This document shows, in pieces, positions 8,892-16,316 of a stretch of DNA of 64,000 nucleotides. Both the position numbers and the translations under genes were made by a program. The notes beneath the pieces are model-generated. The model had not been told where the DNA came from. It did not search any database and saw only the letters and a program-made list of their open reading frames with translations. This stretch comes from Bacillus sp. B1-b2 (GTDB lineage: Bacteria > Bacillota > Bacilli > Bacillales > Cytobacillaceae), in NCBI RefSeq assembly GCF_009183415.1, contig NZ_WEHU01000007.1:1-64000 (forward strand), in the 5' to 3' direction. Each line of letters opens with the position of its first letter. Position 1 is the stretch's first letter.

Positions 8892-9593
8892 ATGTCTGGT
8901 ACTCATTGTATCAAAAACTTGAGAAACAACAAGGGTTTATCTATATCTAAGATCTAAAAAACACTTGGTATTAACTGGAGAACAGCTAAGAAGTATGGGG
9001 ATAATGAACAATTGCCTCAATCTAAAATAAAGCAGAAGAAAGGAATGATGACTGAAGGTAACTGGGTCGAGATGGTTTCCGATTGCCTCTTTGAGGACAG
9101 TAAGTTAAAGAAAAAGTCACGTCATACGAAGAAAGCAATTTTTGAAGAACTTCAAAGTCATAGATTTCAAGGTTCTTACAGAACTGTTTGCTATTTTGTA
9201 TCTGATTGGGAAAATAGCCATAATGATCACCAAGATAAAGGCCATGATCGTTTAGAACACCCTCCTAGTGAAGCACAGGTAGATTTCGGAATAATGGAAG
9301 CAGTAAAAGACGGAGAATTCGTTGATATACATGCCCTTGTGATGTCTTACCCATGCAGCAATGCAGCTTTCGTTGTACCATTACCATCAGAAAACCAAGA
9401 GTGTTTTCTTCAAGGGCTTAAATTGCTGTTTCACCAAGCAAAAGGCGTTCCTAAGAATATAAGAATTGATAATTTAACGCCTGCCGTAAAGAAGATAAGG
9501 TCAAAGTTTGAAGCTACAAAGGAACAACTAGATAAGATAATAAAAGAGTTCTGTGTAAACTCCCACCAATATAAGAAATTAAGTGGTAAATAA
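8892..9593 (+). pseudogene. istA: IS21-family transposase istA remnant
   Basis: The reading frame from ATG 8892 gives the typical IstA N-terminal HTH (IKNLRNNKGLSISKI, then TLGINWRTAKKY) but is cut by TAA at 8955-8957. It continues in frame through an integrase-core stretch (EAQVDFGIMEA with the first catalytic Asp, and IRIDNLTPAVKK with the second). It then ends abruptly in an unrelated tail (KEFCVNSHQYKK) well short of the roughly 400+ residues of IstA. The third catalytic residue and the helper ATPase istB are missing. This is a dead insertion-sequence remnant, with one nonsense mutation and a 3' deletion. It marks the right edge of the defence operon. Confidence 0.85.
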
Positions 9594-9702
9594 TCAGTAA
9601 TTATTGCTTTTTTCAAAATAATCAACTAGAATTTATATATACATTTTTTTGTAATTTTTATTTTTAGCTATCTTTATGATAAGCATATTCTAATAGACAC
9701 GA

Positions 9703-9767
9703 AGCCTTTGGGCCTTTGATTTTTACTTAACAATATTTTTGTTAGGTTAATAAAAGGACCAAAGGCT
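9703..9767 (+). terminator. leader hairpin terminator upstream of 9806 gene
   Basis: AGCCTTTGG at 9703-9711 pairs with CCAAAGGCT at 9759-9767, followed by TTTTTTGTG. Flanking ACACG and GTGTTT bases extend the symmetry. The hairpin ends only about 20 bases before the ribosome binding site (GAAAGGAG) of the 9806 gene and lies far from any upstream stop codon, so it looks like a leader attenuator rather than the end of another gene. The same CTAATAxACACGxAGCCTTTGGG pattern recurs at 12302-12322. Confidence 0.6.
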
Positions 9768-9805
9768 TTTTTGTGTTTATCACAGAAAGGAGCGGCATGT
9801 AATTA

Positions 9806-10033
9806 ATGAAGGGGAAATATTTAGGAAAAGCAGATAGTGCTAACTTAGTTCCTGGAATGAGTTATTACTTATTTGAAAATGGTAAGGATTATTTTTATGT
9901 TTCTCGTTTTAACAATAAGAAGGCTCATTTTGGTTGCTACGAAAAAACACCTTTTGAAATTAATGAGGAAACAAGGGAGAAAAGTGAGGTTACATTTAAA
10001 GTAAGCAGTTCAGGACAGATTTCATTTTTCTAA
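9806..10033 (+). CDS. small conserved-looking protein, unknown function
   Basis: 75 residues, beta-rich and soluble: MKGKYLGKADSANLVPGMSY, then a second strand region (YFYVSRFNNKKAHFGCYE). The compact strand pattern could be an SH3- or OB-like barrel. AAAGGAG precedes it, and an attenuator-like hairpin lies in the leader. It is the first of four small genes in one direction (to 10827) with little space between them, probably one transcript. I do not recognise the family. Confidence 0.5.
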   Translation: MKGKYLGKADSANLVPGMSYYLFENGKDYFYVSRFNNKKAHFGCYEKTPFEINEETREKSEVTFKVSSSGQISFF

Positions 10034-10087
10034 AAGAGATCAGTTGGCATTTATCATTGGTTTTTAAATAAAAAGGGAGGCAAAAGA

Positions 10088-10387
10088 ATGGAAACTTTAA
10101 TAAATACTGTAGAACAGGTGAACTTTAAAGTTGAAACTTCATGTTTTAAAACTTATGAATTTTCCACGCATAATGGATTATATGTTGAAGAGGCACAATC
10201 GGAGTTTAGTTCATTTCGTTTAATGATCTATAAAAATGAAGAAGCGGCTATATTTGTTGCAAATGAGTTTGATTATGATATTAGCGAAGAGGTTTCTTAT
10301 TTATTTGATATCGAAAAGATTAAAAATATTTGTGAAAACCAAAAGGATGTACCAGATTTCTCTGATGATTACTATAAAGAAAATTAA
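10088..10387 (+). CDS. small acidic protein, unknown function
   Basis: 99 residues, strongly acidic, with GGGAGG at ideal spacing before ATG 10088. The sequence alternates short strands and ends in an acidic helix (DIEKIKNICENQKDVPDFSD). There is no signal peptide or membrane segment. Its charge would fit a DNA-mimic or inhibitor such as an anti-restriction protein, but that is only a guess from composition. It lies in the small-gene run 9806-10827. Confidence 0.5.
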   Translation: METLINTVEQVNFKVETSCFKTYEFSTHNGLYVEEAQSEFSSFRLMIYKNEEAAIFVANEFDYDISEEVSYLFDIEKIKNICENQKDVPDFSDDYYKEN

Positions 10388-10452
10388 AAATTCTGATATT
10401 TTTTTGAAATCATATTAGTAATAATTGGTACAGGTTAAATGGAGGAACTGAG

Positions 10453-10641
10453 ATGTATTACGATCGTGAAATACATATAAGAGTGGAAAGAGAGAGAAAA
10501 AGAATAATCGAATTCCTAAAAGAAAAGGGGATCACACGAAATAAAGATGATGAAAAAATAGATGATTTAACACTTTTGTCATTAACTTTAATGGAAAATG
10601 AATTACTAGCAGATATAAATACCAAAAAAGTATCTATATAG
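10453..10641 (+). CDS. small charged helical protein
   Basis: 62 residues, preceded by TGGAGGA. It is highly charged and helical (IRVERERKRIIEFLKEKG) with a central KIDDLTLLSLTLMENELL amphipathic stretch. No family is recognised. Its stop codon overlaps the ribosome binding site region of the next small gene at 10654, which indicates translational linkage. Confidence 0.45.
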   Translation: MYYDREIHIRVERERKRIIEFLKEKGITRNKDDEKIDDLTLLSLTLMENELLADINTKKVSI

Positions 10642-10653
10642 GAGGATTATTTA

Positions 10654-10827
10654 ATGATTAGTTATACTGAAGAAGAAAAAGAAGTTGTGACTAAATTAGT
10701 TATGGAGTTAGCAAGAATAGATAATAAGAAAAGAAGAAAAGATTTAGTTTGGTGGTATTCCATGGCCAGTGGAATCAATAATAATGAAAAAACTAAGAAA
10801 ATCATGGAGGATATAGAAGCAATTTAG
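10654..10827 (+). CDS. 57-residue protein, unknown function
   Basis: ATG 10654 has a strong TAGGAGG 8-9 bases upstream, and the frame runs 57 codons to TAG 10825-10827. The product begins MISYTEEEKEVV and contains a central RRKDLVWWYSMASGINN segment. It is a small helical protein without signal or membrane segments. It ends the small-gene run that starts at 9806. Its size and good initiation signals support it being real. Confidence 0.5.
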   Translation: MISYTEEEKEVVTKLVMELARIDNKKRRKDLVWWYSMASGINNNEKTKKIMEDIEAI

Positions 10828-10922
10828 CTTTGCCTTTTCTGAAAGGAGAGTTTAGTTTTTTTTGGGTTGAATTTTTCTATTTTTATCCTTATTATAAATA
10901 TATAGGAAATTAGAAGAGTGAA

Positions 10923-10995
10923 TATAATATATTGAGAAATGGGAGCACCCCAATTACTAAGTAAAGTCTTAGTATATTGGAGTGCTCTCTTTTTT
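10923..10995 (+). promoter_or_regulatory. promoter plus leader terminator for the nuclease gene
   Basis: A TATAAT box (10923-10928) is followed 15 bases later by a long stem: GAGCAC (10943-10948) plus CCAAT and ACTAAG pair with CTTAGT, ATTGG and GTGCTC (10982-10987). A T-run follows (10988-10995). The ribosome binding site of the 11013 gene comes 8 bases after the T-run. Transcripts from this promoter should therefore end before the gene unless the hairpin is bypassed. Confidence 0.6.
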
Positions 10996-11012
10996 GGAAA
11001 TGAGGGGTTTAG

Positions 11013-11633
11013 ATGAAAAAGATTATTTCCACTTTATTTATTTTATTTTTATTAAGTGGATGTTCAACAGATAGCCTAGTTACTTACCAGTCTAAAGAGA
11101 ACTACAAGACTGATAATCAGGTAGAAAAGGAGATTTCGTTTAAGAAGTACTTTAATGATGTCAATCGTTCTAGTGAAAAGGCAGCTGATATTAAAACAGA
11201 AAAACACAAAGCTATAGTAAAAAAAGTGATAGATGCTGACACTTTAGTTTTGGAAGCAGATAAGTATACCGCTTTGAGGTTAATCGGAATAAATGGACCT
11301 GAAATTACAAAAGGGAAGAATGAGCCATTTGGACAAGAAGGTAAGGAATATCTGGCTAACCTTATAGAAGGAAAGGAAATTACCTATCAATTGGATCCTA
11401 ATGCTGATGAAAAGGATAAGTACGGAAGAATTTTGGCGCATGTCTTTTTAGATCAAATTAGTATTCAGTCATATTTATTAAAAGAGGGATATGTTAAATT
11501 AGCTTACTTATTTGATGAATATGAATTTATTGATGTCTATAAGGATGCAGAAAATATAGCAAAAGAAAAACAATTAAATATTTGGAGCATCCCTGGTTAT
11601 GCAGATACTGACTTAAATGGTTTTGTTAAGTAA
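11013..11633 (+). CDS. secreted lipoprotein, staphylococcal-nuclease-like (thermonuclease family)
   Basis: 206 residues. The N-terminus is a lipoprotein signal with lipobox LLSGC at residues about 13-17, so the mature protein is anchored outside the membrane. Residues about 68-200 are an SNase domain: VIDADTLVLE, RLIGINGPEI with the catalytic Arg, EPFGQEGKEYL, and DKYGRILAHVFL with the second catalytic Arg/His region. SNase proteins cleave DNA and RNA with calcium. Lipoprotein nucleases of this kind are common on Gram-positive conjugative elements. A role in processing extracellular DNA or in entry exclusion is only inference. It has its own promoter and leader terminator. Confidence 0.85.
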   Translation: MKKIISTLFILFLLSGCSTDSLVTYQSKENYKTDNQVEKEISFKKYFNDVNRSSEKAADIKTEKHKAIVKKVIDADTLVLEADKYTALRLIGINGPEITKGKNEPFGQEGKEYLANLIEGKEITYQLDPNADEKDKYGRILAHVFLDQISIQSYLLKEGYVKLAYLFDEYEFIDVYKDAENIAKEKQLNIWSIPGYADTDLNGFVK

Positions 11634-11673
11634 TACAAAGATATTCTAAAACAATAAAATTGGAGGAATACTC

Positions 11674-11847
11674 ATGTATAAACTAAGAGATCAAATAGAG
11701 CGGGTAAGAGAAGAAATGTTAAAAATTGCATTCTCAGAGGGATTTAATTCTCCCGAAGCAATAAAGAAGAGTAAAGAGTTAGATGAATTAATACTAAGAT
11801 ATCAGCAAATGAACCAAAATGAATCGGTAGAAGTTAGAATTTGTTAA
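11674..11847 (+). CDS. Spo0E-like aspartyl-phosphate phosphatase peptide
   Basis: 57 residues from ATG 11674 (TTGGAGGA upstream). The order is an N-terminal helix (YKLRDQIERVREEMLKIA), a loop with GFNSPEAI, then a second helix with the Spo0E-family SxELDxLI-type motif (KKSKELDELILRYQQ). Spo0E proteins are two-helix hairpins that dephosphorylate the sporulation response regulator Spo0A-P. On a mobile element such a peptide would delay sporulation of the host, perhaps to prolong transfer, but this is inference. It sits between the SNase lipoprotein and the 11878 gene. Confidence 0.65.
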   Translation: MYKLRDQIERVREEMLKIAFSEGFNSPEAIKKSKELDELILRYQQMNQNESVEVRIC

Positions 11848-11877
11848 GAGGGTAAGAATAGTTTAGGAGGGGACATA

Positions 11878-12123
11878 ATGATAGATTGGAGAGAAGAAGA
11901 CGTTAATAGATTCTTTAGCTATCATAAAACAATTACTTATTATGGTGATGAAATACCTAAGTATCTGGTTCTAGAAAATCCAGATGGGGACGGTTGGATA
12001 ATTGGTATGTTTTATCCATTTATAGGAGGAGAGTACGTTCCATTAGAAGAAGCGGGAGACGTACGACTATTATTTTCTACATTAAAGTCAGCAAAAAATT
12101 ATGTGGATTTTAATTTATGGTGA
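11878..12123 (+). CDS. small protein of unknown function
   Basis: 81 residues, with TAGGAGGGG before ATG 11878. It contains a WREEDVNRFFSYHKTITYYG start and a central VLENPDGDGWIIGMFYPFIG segment that resembles a small alpha/beta immunity- or inhibitor-like fold. No membrane segment. I do not recognise the family. It is followed by a terminator at 12173-12201. Confidence 0.5.
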   Translation: MIDWREEDVNRFFSYHKTITYYGDEIPKYLVLENPDGDGWIIGMFYPFIGGEYVPLEEAGDVRLLFSTLKSAKNYVDFNLW

Positions 12124-12172
12124 GAAGTGATCAAATAATAAAAATTCTTAGACTTGAAAATTTATATCTAGT

Positions 12173-12201
12173 AAAAAGGGATAGGTTTACTATCTCTTTT
12201 T
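12173..12201 (+). terminator. terminator after 11878 gene
   Basis: AAAAAGGGATA (12173-12183) pairs, with G-U wobble, to TATCTCTTTTT (12191-12201). The right arm itself supplies the T-run. Confidence 0.6.
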
Positions 12202-12232
12202 AAATTGTGTAGTGTTATAAGAAAGAAAATCG

Positions 12233-12384
12233 TATAATAAATGTATAACCATTTTTTCTTTTTTCTTTTTTGGCAATCCTATTTAGGATTAGCGTCTTAA
12301 CTAATAAACACGCAGCCTTTGGGCTAATAGGCATAATACATGTAACGCATGTATTTATTGTCTATTGCCTCAAAGGCTTTTTTG
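12233..12384 (+). promoter_or_regulatory. promoter plus leader hairpin for the 12420 gene
   Basis: TATAAT at 12233-12238 is followed by a pyrimidine-rich leader and then a long imperfect hairpin. AGCCTTTG (12314-12321) pairs with CAAAGGCT (12371-12378), with an inner ACATG/CATGT stem, then TTTTTTGTG. The outer ACACG...CGTGT-like symmetry and the preceding CTAATAAACACG match the leader at 9692-9768. The ribosome binding site of 12420 lies about 25 bases beyond the T-run. Confidence 0.55.
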
Positions 12385-12419
12385 TGTTTGCGCAAATTTT
12401 TCAAGAGAGGTGAATAGGC

Positions 12420-12746
12420 ATGTTAAATAAAATAATTTTGGCTGGTTGTATTGGATTTGGTATGGGAGTTTTAACTCACGCAAAGAGGTATGGGACAATA
12501 AAAAAACCGAGGAATAATAAACTTACATTCTATCCGGGTTTCTTATTGGATGGTTGTTTTGGAGCTGTTGGAGCTATTGTTACGATTTTATTCAGTGATC
12601 CAAATGGAACGGAACGAGTAATTTTAACATCAATCTTAGGTGGATATGTAGGTGAAAATGCAATTATTAAAGTTGAAGAATCACTTCAATCAAAGAAGGA
12701 AAGCAGAATAGAGGAAATAAACAGAAAGATAAATCAGGATCTGTAG
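12420..12746 (+). CDS. DUF4257-like small membrane protein
   Basis: 108 residues. An N-terminal hydrophobic segment (NKIILAGCIGFGMGVLTH) is followed by a basic stretch (YGTIKKPRNNK). Two further hydrophobic segments follow: LDGCFGAVGAIVTILF and VILTSILGGYVGENAII. A charged C-terminal tail comes last. The pattern, including the KKPR segment and SDPNG turn, matches the DUF4257 family of Bacillus. The function of that family is not known to me. AGAGGTG precedes the ATG. The gene stands behind a leader hairpin. Confidence 0.65.
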   Translation: MLNKIILAGCIGFGMGVLTHAKRYGTIKKPRNNKLTFYPGFLLDGCFGAVGAIVTILFSDPNGTERVILTSILGGYVGENAIIKVEESLQSKKESRIEEINRKINQDL

Positions 12747-12861
12747 TGTTTATTTTTTCAACATGATTTCGATATGTTATAATATTTATAACAATAATCG
12801 TAGTATAGTGCAGAAGAGCATAGAATATAGTCGAGGTAAGATAGACGAGAGGAGAGAAATC

Positions 12862-13116
12862 ATGAAACTGAATGATATCCTAACGGAAGAAGAAAAAAAA
12901 CAAGTTAATGATTTAATGGTAGAGTTAGACGATTGTATTACTGAACGCCAAATGGATAAGATAACTAAGGCTATAGAAGAGATTTTTAATGAAGCTAAAA
13001 AAAGATATTATGAATCAATAGGTTCAAATAAAGAGCAAGCCGCTTCATTACAGGAAGATAGAAGGATATTTCATAGAAGATCCCCTAAGCGATTAAGAAA
13101 AGTATCATCTTACTGA
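12862..13116 (+). CDS. small helical charged protein
   Basis: 84 residues from ATG 12862, preceded by GAGAGGAGAG; the frame is open back to 12763 but without a good start. It is highly charged and helical (ILTEEEKKQVNDLMVELDD), with a basic C-terminus (RRIFHRRSPKRLRKVSSY) that could contact nucleic acid. A TATAAT lies near 12777-12782, upstream of the leader. A palindromic terminator follows at 13121-13147. The family is unrecognised. Confidence 0.5.
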   Translation: MKLNDILTEEEKKQVNDLMVELDDCITERQMDKITKAIEEIFNEAKKRYYESIGSNKEQAASLQEDRRIFHRRSPKRLRKVSSY

Positions 13117-13120
13117 ACAG

Positions 13121-13147
13121 AGAAGAGATTAATAATCTCTTCTTTTT
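13121..13147 (+). terminator. terminator after 12862 gene
   Basis: AGAAGAGATT (13121-13130) pairs with AATCTCTTCT (13134-13143), with TTTTT immediately after. The stop codon lies a few bases upstream. Confidence 0.8.
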
Positions 13148-13250
13148 GTTTTGTTTTTGATAAGTACATAAGCACGATTCTTATGAAAATAAGAAAATAA
13201 AAGTGCTTATAGGATAAAGGAACATTAAATTAATGAAAATTAATAACAAC

Positions 13251-13360
13251 TAGACTTTTCGTTATATGGTTGCTATAATTTACCTATATAAATAACGAAG
13301 AGGGAATCCCCCTAGATGAAGACATATAAACTGTATGTCTTATTCTAGGGGGATTTTTTT
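13251..13360 (+). promoter_or_regulatory. promoter plus leader terminator for the 13382 gene
   Basis: TAGACT (13251-13256), a 17-base spacer and TATAAT (13274-13279) form a good vegetative promoter. About 25 bases after it comes AATCCCCCTAGA (13305-13316) pairing with TCTAGGGGGATT (to 13354), with an inner ACATA/TATGT stem, then T7. GAAAGGAG follows at 13364-13371. The terminator therefore lies between a clear promoter and its gene. Confidence 0.7.
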
Positions 13361-13381
13361 GTTGAAAGGAGAAAAAACGTC

Positions 13382-13837
13382 ATGGAAAGAGAGAAAAAAC
13401 TGAAAGAAGGCACATACTGTACGAATGTTTTATTAAGATGGTTAACAACAGATTTATTATTAACTAATAAAAGGTTTAAAGGGTATGATCGTAATACCGT
13501 TTTAGGTTTAATGCCTATAGGAAAAAATGAAGTTACTATGTCCTTAAAGAACATAGCTAGTGTTTCAACATCAACAAAATTTCATCTAAAGAGATTTTTG
13601 TTTGGTCTGTTTTTTACATTCATATTAGGACTTCCTTCTTTTGTTAATGGTGATTTTTTCATAGGATTAGTCCTTATTCTTATCGGTATTGTTCCCTTGT
13701 TTAACAGTTATACTTGTTCGTTAAATGTATCGAATAATGGAGGGGTAGCTTTACCTATTGAGATTTCTATACTGGAAAGAGGGAATTTACAAGAATTTGC
13801 AAATGCGATTAATGACACAATTGCTGAAGTAGAATAG
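13382..13837 (+). CDS. membrane-associated protein with PH-like domain pattern
   Basis: 151 residues. The N-terminal part (LRWLTTDLLLTNKRFKGYD) resembles bacterial PH-domain proteins, where a LTNKR-type strand recurs. A pair of hydrophobic segments follows (about residues 74-110, FLFGLFFTFILGLPSFVNG then FFIGLVLILIGIVPLF), then a soluble tail ending in an ANAINDTIAEVE helix. It is probably a two-pass membrane protein with cytoplasmic PH-like halves. The function is unknown. It has its own promoter and leader terminator and is followed closely by 13853. Confidence 0.5.
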   Translation: MEREKKLKEGTYCTNVLLRWLTTDLLLTNKRFKGYDRNTVLGLMPIGKNEVTMSLKNIASVSTSTKFHLKRFLFGLFFTFILGLPSFVNGDFFIGLVLILIGIVPLFNSYTCSLNVSNNGGVALPIEISILERGNLQEFANAINDTIAEVE

Positions 13838-13852
13838 GGGGCTTAGAAACAA

Positions 13853-14134
13853 ATGTCTCTATCTTCAGAATTAGTTAAAAACGACTTTATTCAATTTCCT
13901 ACAGATTATACAGATATGGTAATTAGATATGAATTAAGTAAATATGAATATATTGAAATACCCTTTATTAAAAAAAAAATTGAGAGTAAAGAATTAGCAG
14001 AATTAATTATAGAAAAAAGTAGTAGAGAAGAGAAAAAAACGCTTGTTGAGATGATAAACCGTATTCAAAAAAGAAATAGCTCGACAAAAGGGTATTTGGG
14101 GATCCTAGCAGTAGCTTTATCTACCAAAGAGTAA
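13853..14134 (+). CDS. small helical protein of unknown function
   Basis: 93 residues starting 15 bases after the previous stop codon, with GGGGGC as a weak ribosome binding site, so translation is probably coupled. It is charged and helical (IKKKIESKELAELIIEKSSR) with a short hydrophobic end (GYLGILAVALSTKE). No family is recognised. Confidence 0.45.
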   Translation: MSLSSELVKNDFIQFPTDYTDMVIRYELSKYEYIEIPFIKKKIESKELAELIIEKSSREEKKTLVEMINRIQKRNSSTKGYLGILAVALSTKE

Positions 14135-14190
14135 TGTTTGAGAAAGTAATCACTTGATTTAACAAAGGTTTGATAGAGAGTGAGAAGTAA

Positions 14191-14286
14191 ATGTGTATAG
14201 GAAAAGTACTTTTTGGTCTGAATATGGGCATTGTGCTAGCATTACCTCAATTAATCCTAATTTTAATTGATTATTTAAAGTGTTAA
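14191..14286 (+). CDS. 31-residue hydrophobic peptide
   Basis: ATG 14191 follows AGAGTGAG at reasonable spacing, and the frame runs 31 codons to TAA 14284-14286. It contains one likely membrane helix (MGIVLALPQLILILIDYL) flanked by a short basic N-terminus and a terminal Cys. It could be a small membrane peptide such as a type I toxin or holin-like peptide, but nothing else supports a role. It lies just before the leader of the cell-wall hydrolase gene. Confidence 0.35.
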   Translation: MCIGKVLFGLNMGIVLALPQLILILIDYLKC

Positions 14287-14324
14287 TACATGAATATGTT
14301 GAACAAATTGAAAATTCAAATGGG

Positions 14325-14383
14325 ATAACCCCAAGATTCATAGAGAGACATTCATTTCTATGTATTCTTGGGGTTATTTTTTG
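14325..14383 (+). terminator. leader terminator of the 14396 hydrolase gene
   Basis: ATAACCCCAAGA (14325-14336) pairs with TCTTGGGGTTAT (14366-14377), 12 bp without mismatch, followed by TTTTTT. The gene's ribosome binding site (GGGGAGGG, 14383-14390) comes directly after it. Again the terminator lies in a leader rather than after a gene. Confidence 0.7.
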
Positions 14384-14395
14384 GGGAGGGTTAAA

Positions 14396-15991
14396 ATGAG
14401 TAGTAAAATTAAAAGTATCACTTTTCTTTCTGCTATTGGGTTATCCATAGGGTTGATAAATGGACCAATCCATGTTGATGCAAATGAGAGTGAAAAAGAA
14501 ATAACAACGATTGATTCGATTGATGAATATAATAAAAATTTGAAAGAACAAATTGTAAAGATGGATAAGGCTATAAATATAACCCAAAATGAATTAGTTT
14601 TAAAAAAAAGGCAACTAAATCATTTAAAAACAGCAATAGACTTAAATAAAAAGCAGGTAAAAAAAGTTAAAGATGAACTGGCCGCGAAAGAACATGAATA
14701 TCAGGAAAAAAAGAAAAGTTCGGTGAATGATCTACCCTTTCTTTCGGATAATTTGGCCGGGATAAATGAAGATATTATTATAAAGAAGCACGTAAAGAAC
14801 TTTAATTTCGTAGAAGATTTGAACAGAGATTTTACGTATTTAATGGAAAAACAAACATTACTTAATGAATTTAGCGATTTGAATGAACAATTGCAACAAC
14901 AACAGGAAGCTTCCAGTAAATTAATAGATGCATTGAATGAAAAAGAGGATACTTATAAAGTAGAAAAAGAAAAATTAGAATTAAAAAGCAAAACTTTATC
15001 AAAGGATAAAGAGATGATTGAAGCCGCTATTACTAATGAAAATGCCAGGGTAAATGGAGAACGATTTGAAAGTGATTTTTACCAAAAAAGCATTACATCA
15101 TCTAAAGAGGTACCAGAAGAATATATGCTATATTATCTTTATGGTGAACAGACATATAACATACCATGGTATTACTTAGCGGCTATACATGCTGTAGAAA
15201 CCTCCTTTTCCACTCATGTTACCATGGAATCCAGTGTTGGAGCCATAGGACCTATGCAATTTATGCCTTCTTCATGGGTAGGATATAAGTACGATATTGG
15301 TGGAGGATTAGTAGCTGAAGATATAGACATCACCGATTTAGAAACCATAAAAAGAGGAAACGGGTTTGGAATTGATGCTAATAATGATGGAAAAGCAGAC
15401 CCATGGAATCCAGCGGACAGCATTGCAAGCGCAGCGTATTACTTAGCCTCTCATGGATTTGAAAATAACAAAGAGAAGGCAATATGGGCCTATAACCATG
15501 CAGATTGGTATGTTGATAAAGTTATAAAGTTAGCAGAGAGCTTTAAGTTCCAAAAGGACATATCTATAATCGATCTAAATATTAATAAAAGTAGTGGGAT
15601 TGATGTTACAACAGTAGGATATAAGTGGATAAATAATTCTTATTACGTATTTGGAGGAGGAAGGAGCAAAGAGGATATAAGTAGAGGGTATTTTGATTGT
15701 TCTAGCTTTGTTCATTGGGCATTTGAACAAGTTGGAGTAACCTTAGGCAATAGAAGCGGAGTGACAACAGACACTCTTAAAGAAATGGGGAATGCGGTTA
15801 ATTATGAAGCTGCTAAACCAGGAGATCTCGTATTCTTTGATACTTATAAAAAAGATGGGCATGTTGGGATTTATTTAGGAGAAGGGAAATTCATCGGCGC
15901 CCAAAGCTCTACCGGAGTTGCAATTGAAGATATGGAAATAGGATATTGGAGTCAAAAGTTTAATGGAAGAGTTAAAAGGATTACCCATTAA
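14396..15991 (+). CDS. secreted bifunctional cell-wall hydrolase: lytic transglycosylase plus NlpC/P60 peptidase
   Basis: 531 residues. The order is: Sec signal peptide (IKSITFLSAIGLSIGLINGP); a coiled coil (about residues 45-225); a soluble lytic transglycosylase domain (about 238-375) with the catalytic Glu in AAIHAVETSF, plus GAIGPMQFMPSSW and NNDGKADPWNPADSIASAA; and a C-terminal NlpC/P60 domain with the nucleophile Cys in FDCSSFVHWAF (about 433) and His in KKDGHVGIYLGEG (about 486). It resembles CwlT/Tn916 Orf14-type enzymes that open the wall for conjugation. The coiled coil suggests FtsX- or partner-regulated activity. Start ATG 14396 is fixed by GGGGAGGG. The stop overlaps the possible start of the next gene. 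Confidence 0.85.
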   Translation: MSSKIKSITFLSAIGLSIGLINGPIHVDANESEKEITTIDSIDEYNKNLKEQIVKMDKAINITQNELVLKKRQLNHLKTAIDLNKKQVKKVKDELAAKEHEYQEKKKSSVNDLPFLSDNLAGINEDIIIKKHVKNFNFVEDLNRDFTYLMEKQTLLNEFSDLNEQLQQQQEASSKLIDALNEKEDTYKVEKEKLELKSKTLSKDKEMIEAAITNENARVNGERFESDFYQKSITSSKEVPEEYMLYYLYGEQTYNIPWYYLAAIHAVETSFSTHVTMESSVGAIGPMQFMPSSWVGYKYDIGGGLVAEDIDITDLETIKRGNGFGIDANNDGKADPWNPADSIASAAYYLASHGFENNKEKAIWAYNHADWYVDKVIKLAESFKFQKDISIIDLNINKSSGIDVTTVGYKWINNSYYVFGGGRSKEDISRGYFDCSSFVHWAFEQVGVTLGNRSGVTTDTLKEMGNAVNYEAAKPGDLVFFDTYKKDGHVGIYLGEGKFIGAQSSTGVAIEDMEIGYWSQKFNGRVKRITH

Positions 15992-16017
15992 TGACATGCT
16001 GGAGGAATGGGAAATGG

Positions 16018-16212
16018 ATGATAAAAATCAGAGCGAAAATAGACGATGTGATTATCTTTTTGAGAGCAAACCAAGAGGTGACAGGAGTAGTAACCTTAGT
16101 TAAGGAAAATTCAGTTATTGTTCAGTTATCTTCTTATGATACAAATTTTCTTCAATATGAAAGTAATTTAACAGTGGTTAATCATAAGAATTACACTGTA
16201 CTAGCAAATTAA
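16018..16212 (+). CDS. DUF2187-like small protein
   Basis: 64 residues from ATG 16018; an upstream in-frame ATG at 15991 overlaps the previous stop codon (TAATG) and would add 9 residues. The sequence VIIFLRANQEVTGVVTLVKE followed by SVIVQLSSYDTNF and NLTVVNHKNYTVL matches the small DUF2187 family found across Bacillus (YkvS-like), which has a short KOW/SH3-like beta barrel. The family's function is not established. The position directly behind the wall hydrolase suggests co-transcription. A terminator follows at 16227. Confidence 0.65.
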   Translation: MIKIRAKIDDVIIFLRANQEVTGVVTLVKENSVIVQLSSYDTNFLQYESNLTVVNHKNYTVLAN

Positions 16213-16226
16213 TCTATATAACTGCT

Positions 16227-16269
16227 GAACCTAAAGTCTTTCTAAAAAGGAAACTTTAGGTTCTTTTGG
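16227..16269 (+). terminator. terminator after the hydrolase/DUF2187 pair
   Basis: GAACCTAAAGT (16227-16237) pairs with ACTTTAGGTTC (16253-16263), 11 bp perfect, followed by TTTTGG. Confidence 0.8.
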
Positions 16270-16316
16270 TAGTTTTGATATAAAAAAGAAAAATTTAAAA
16301 GAAGAAGGTGATGATT

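Noticed and set aside
8892-9593. The istA remnant as an active transposase
   Set aside because: It has an internal TAA, lacks the third catalytic residue and C-terminus, and no istB follows.
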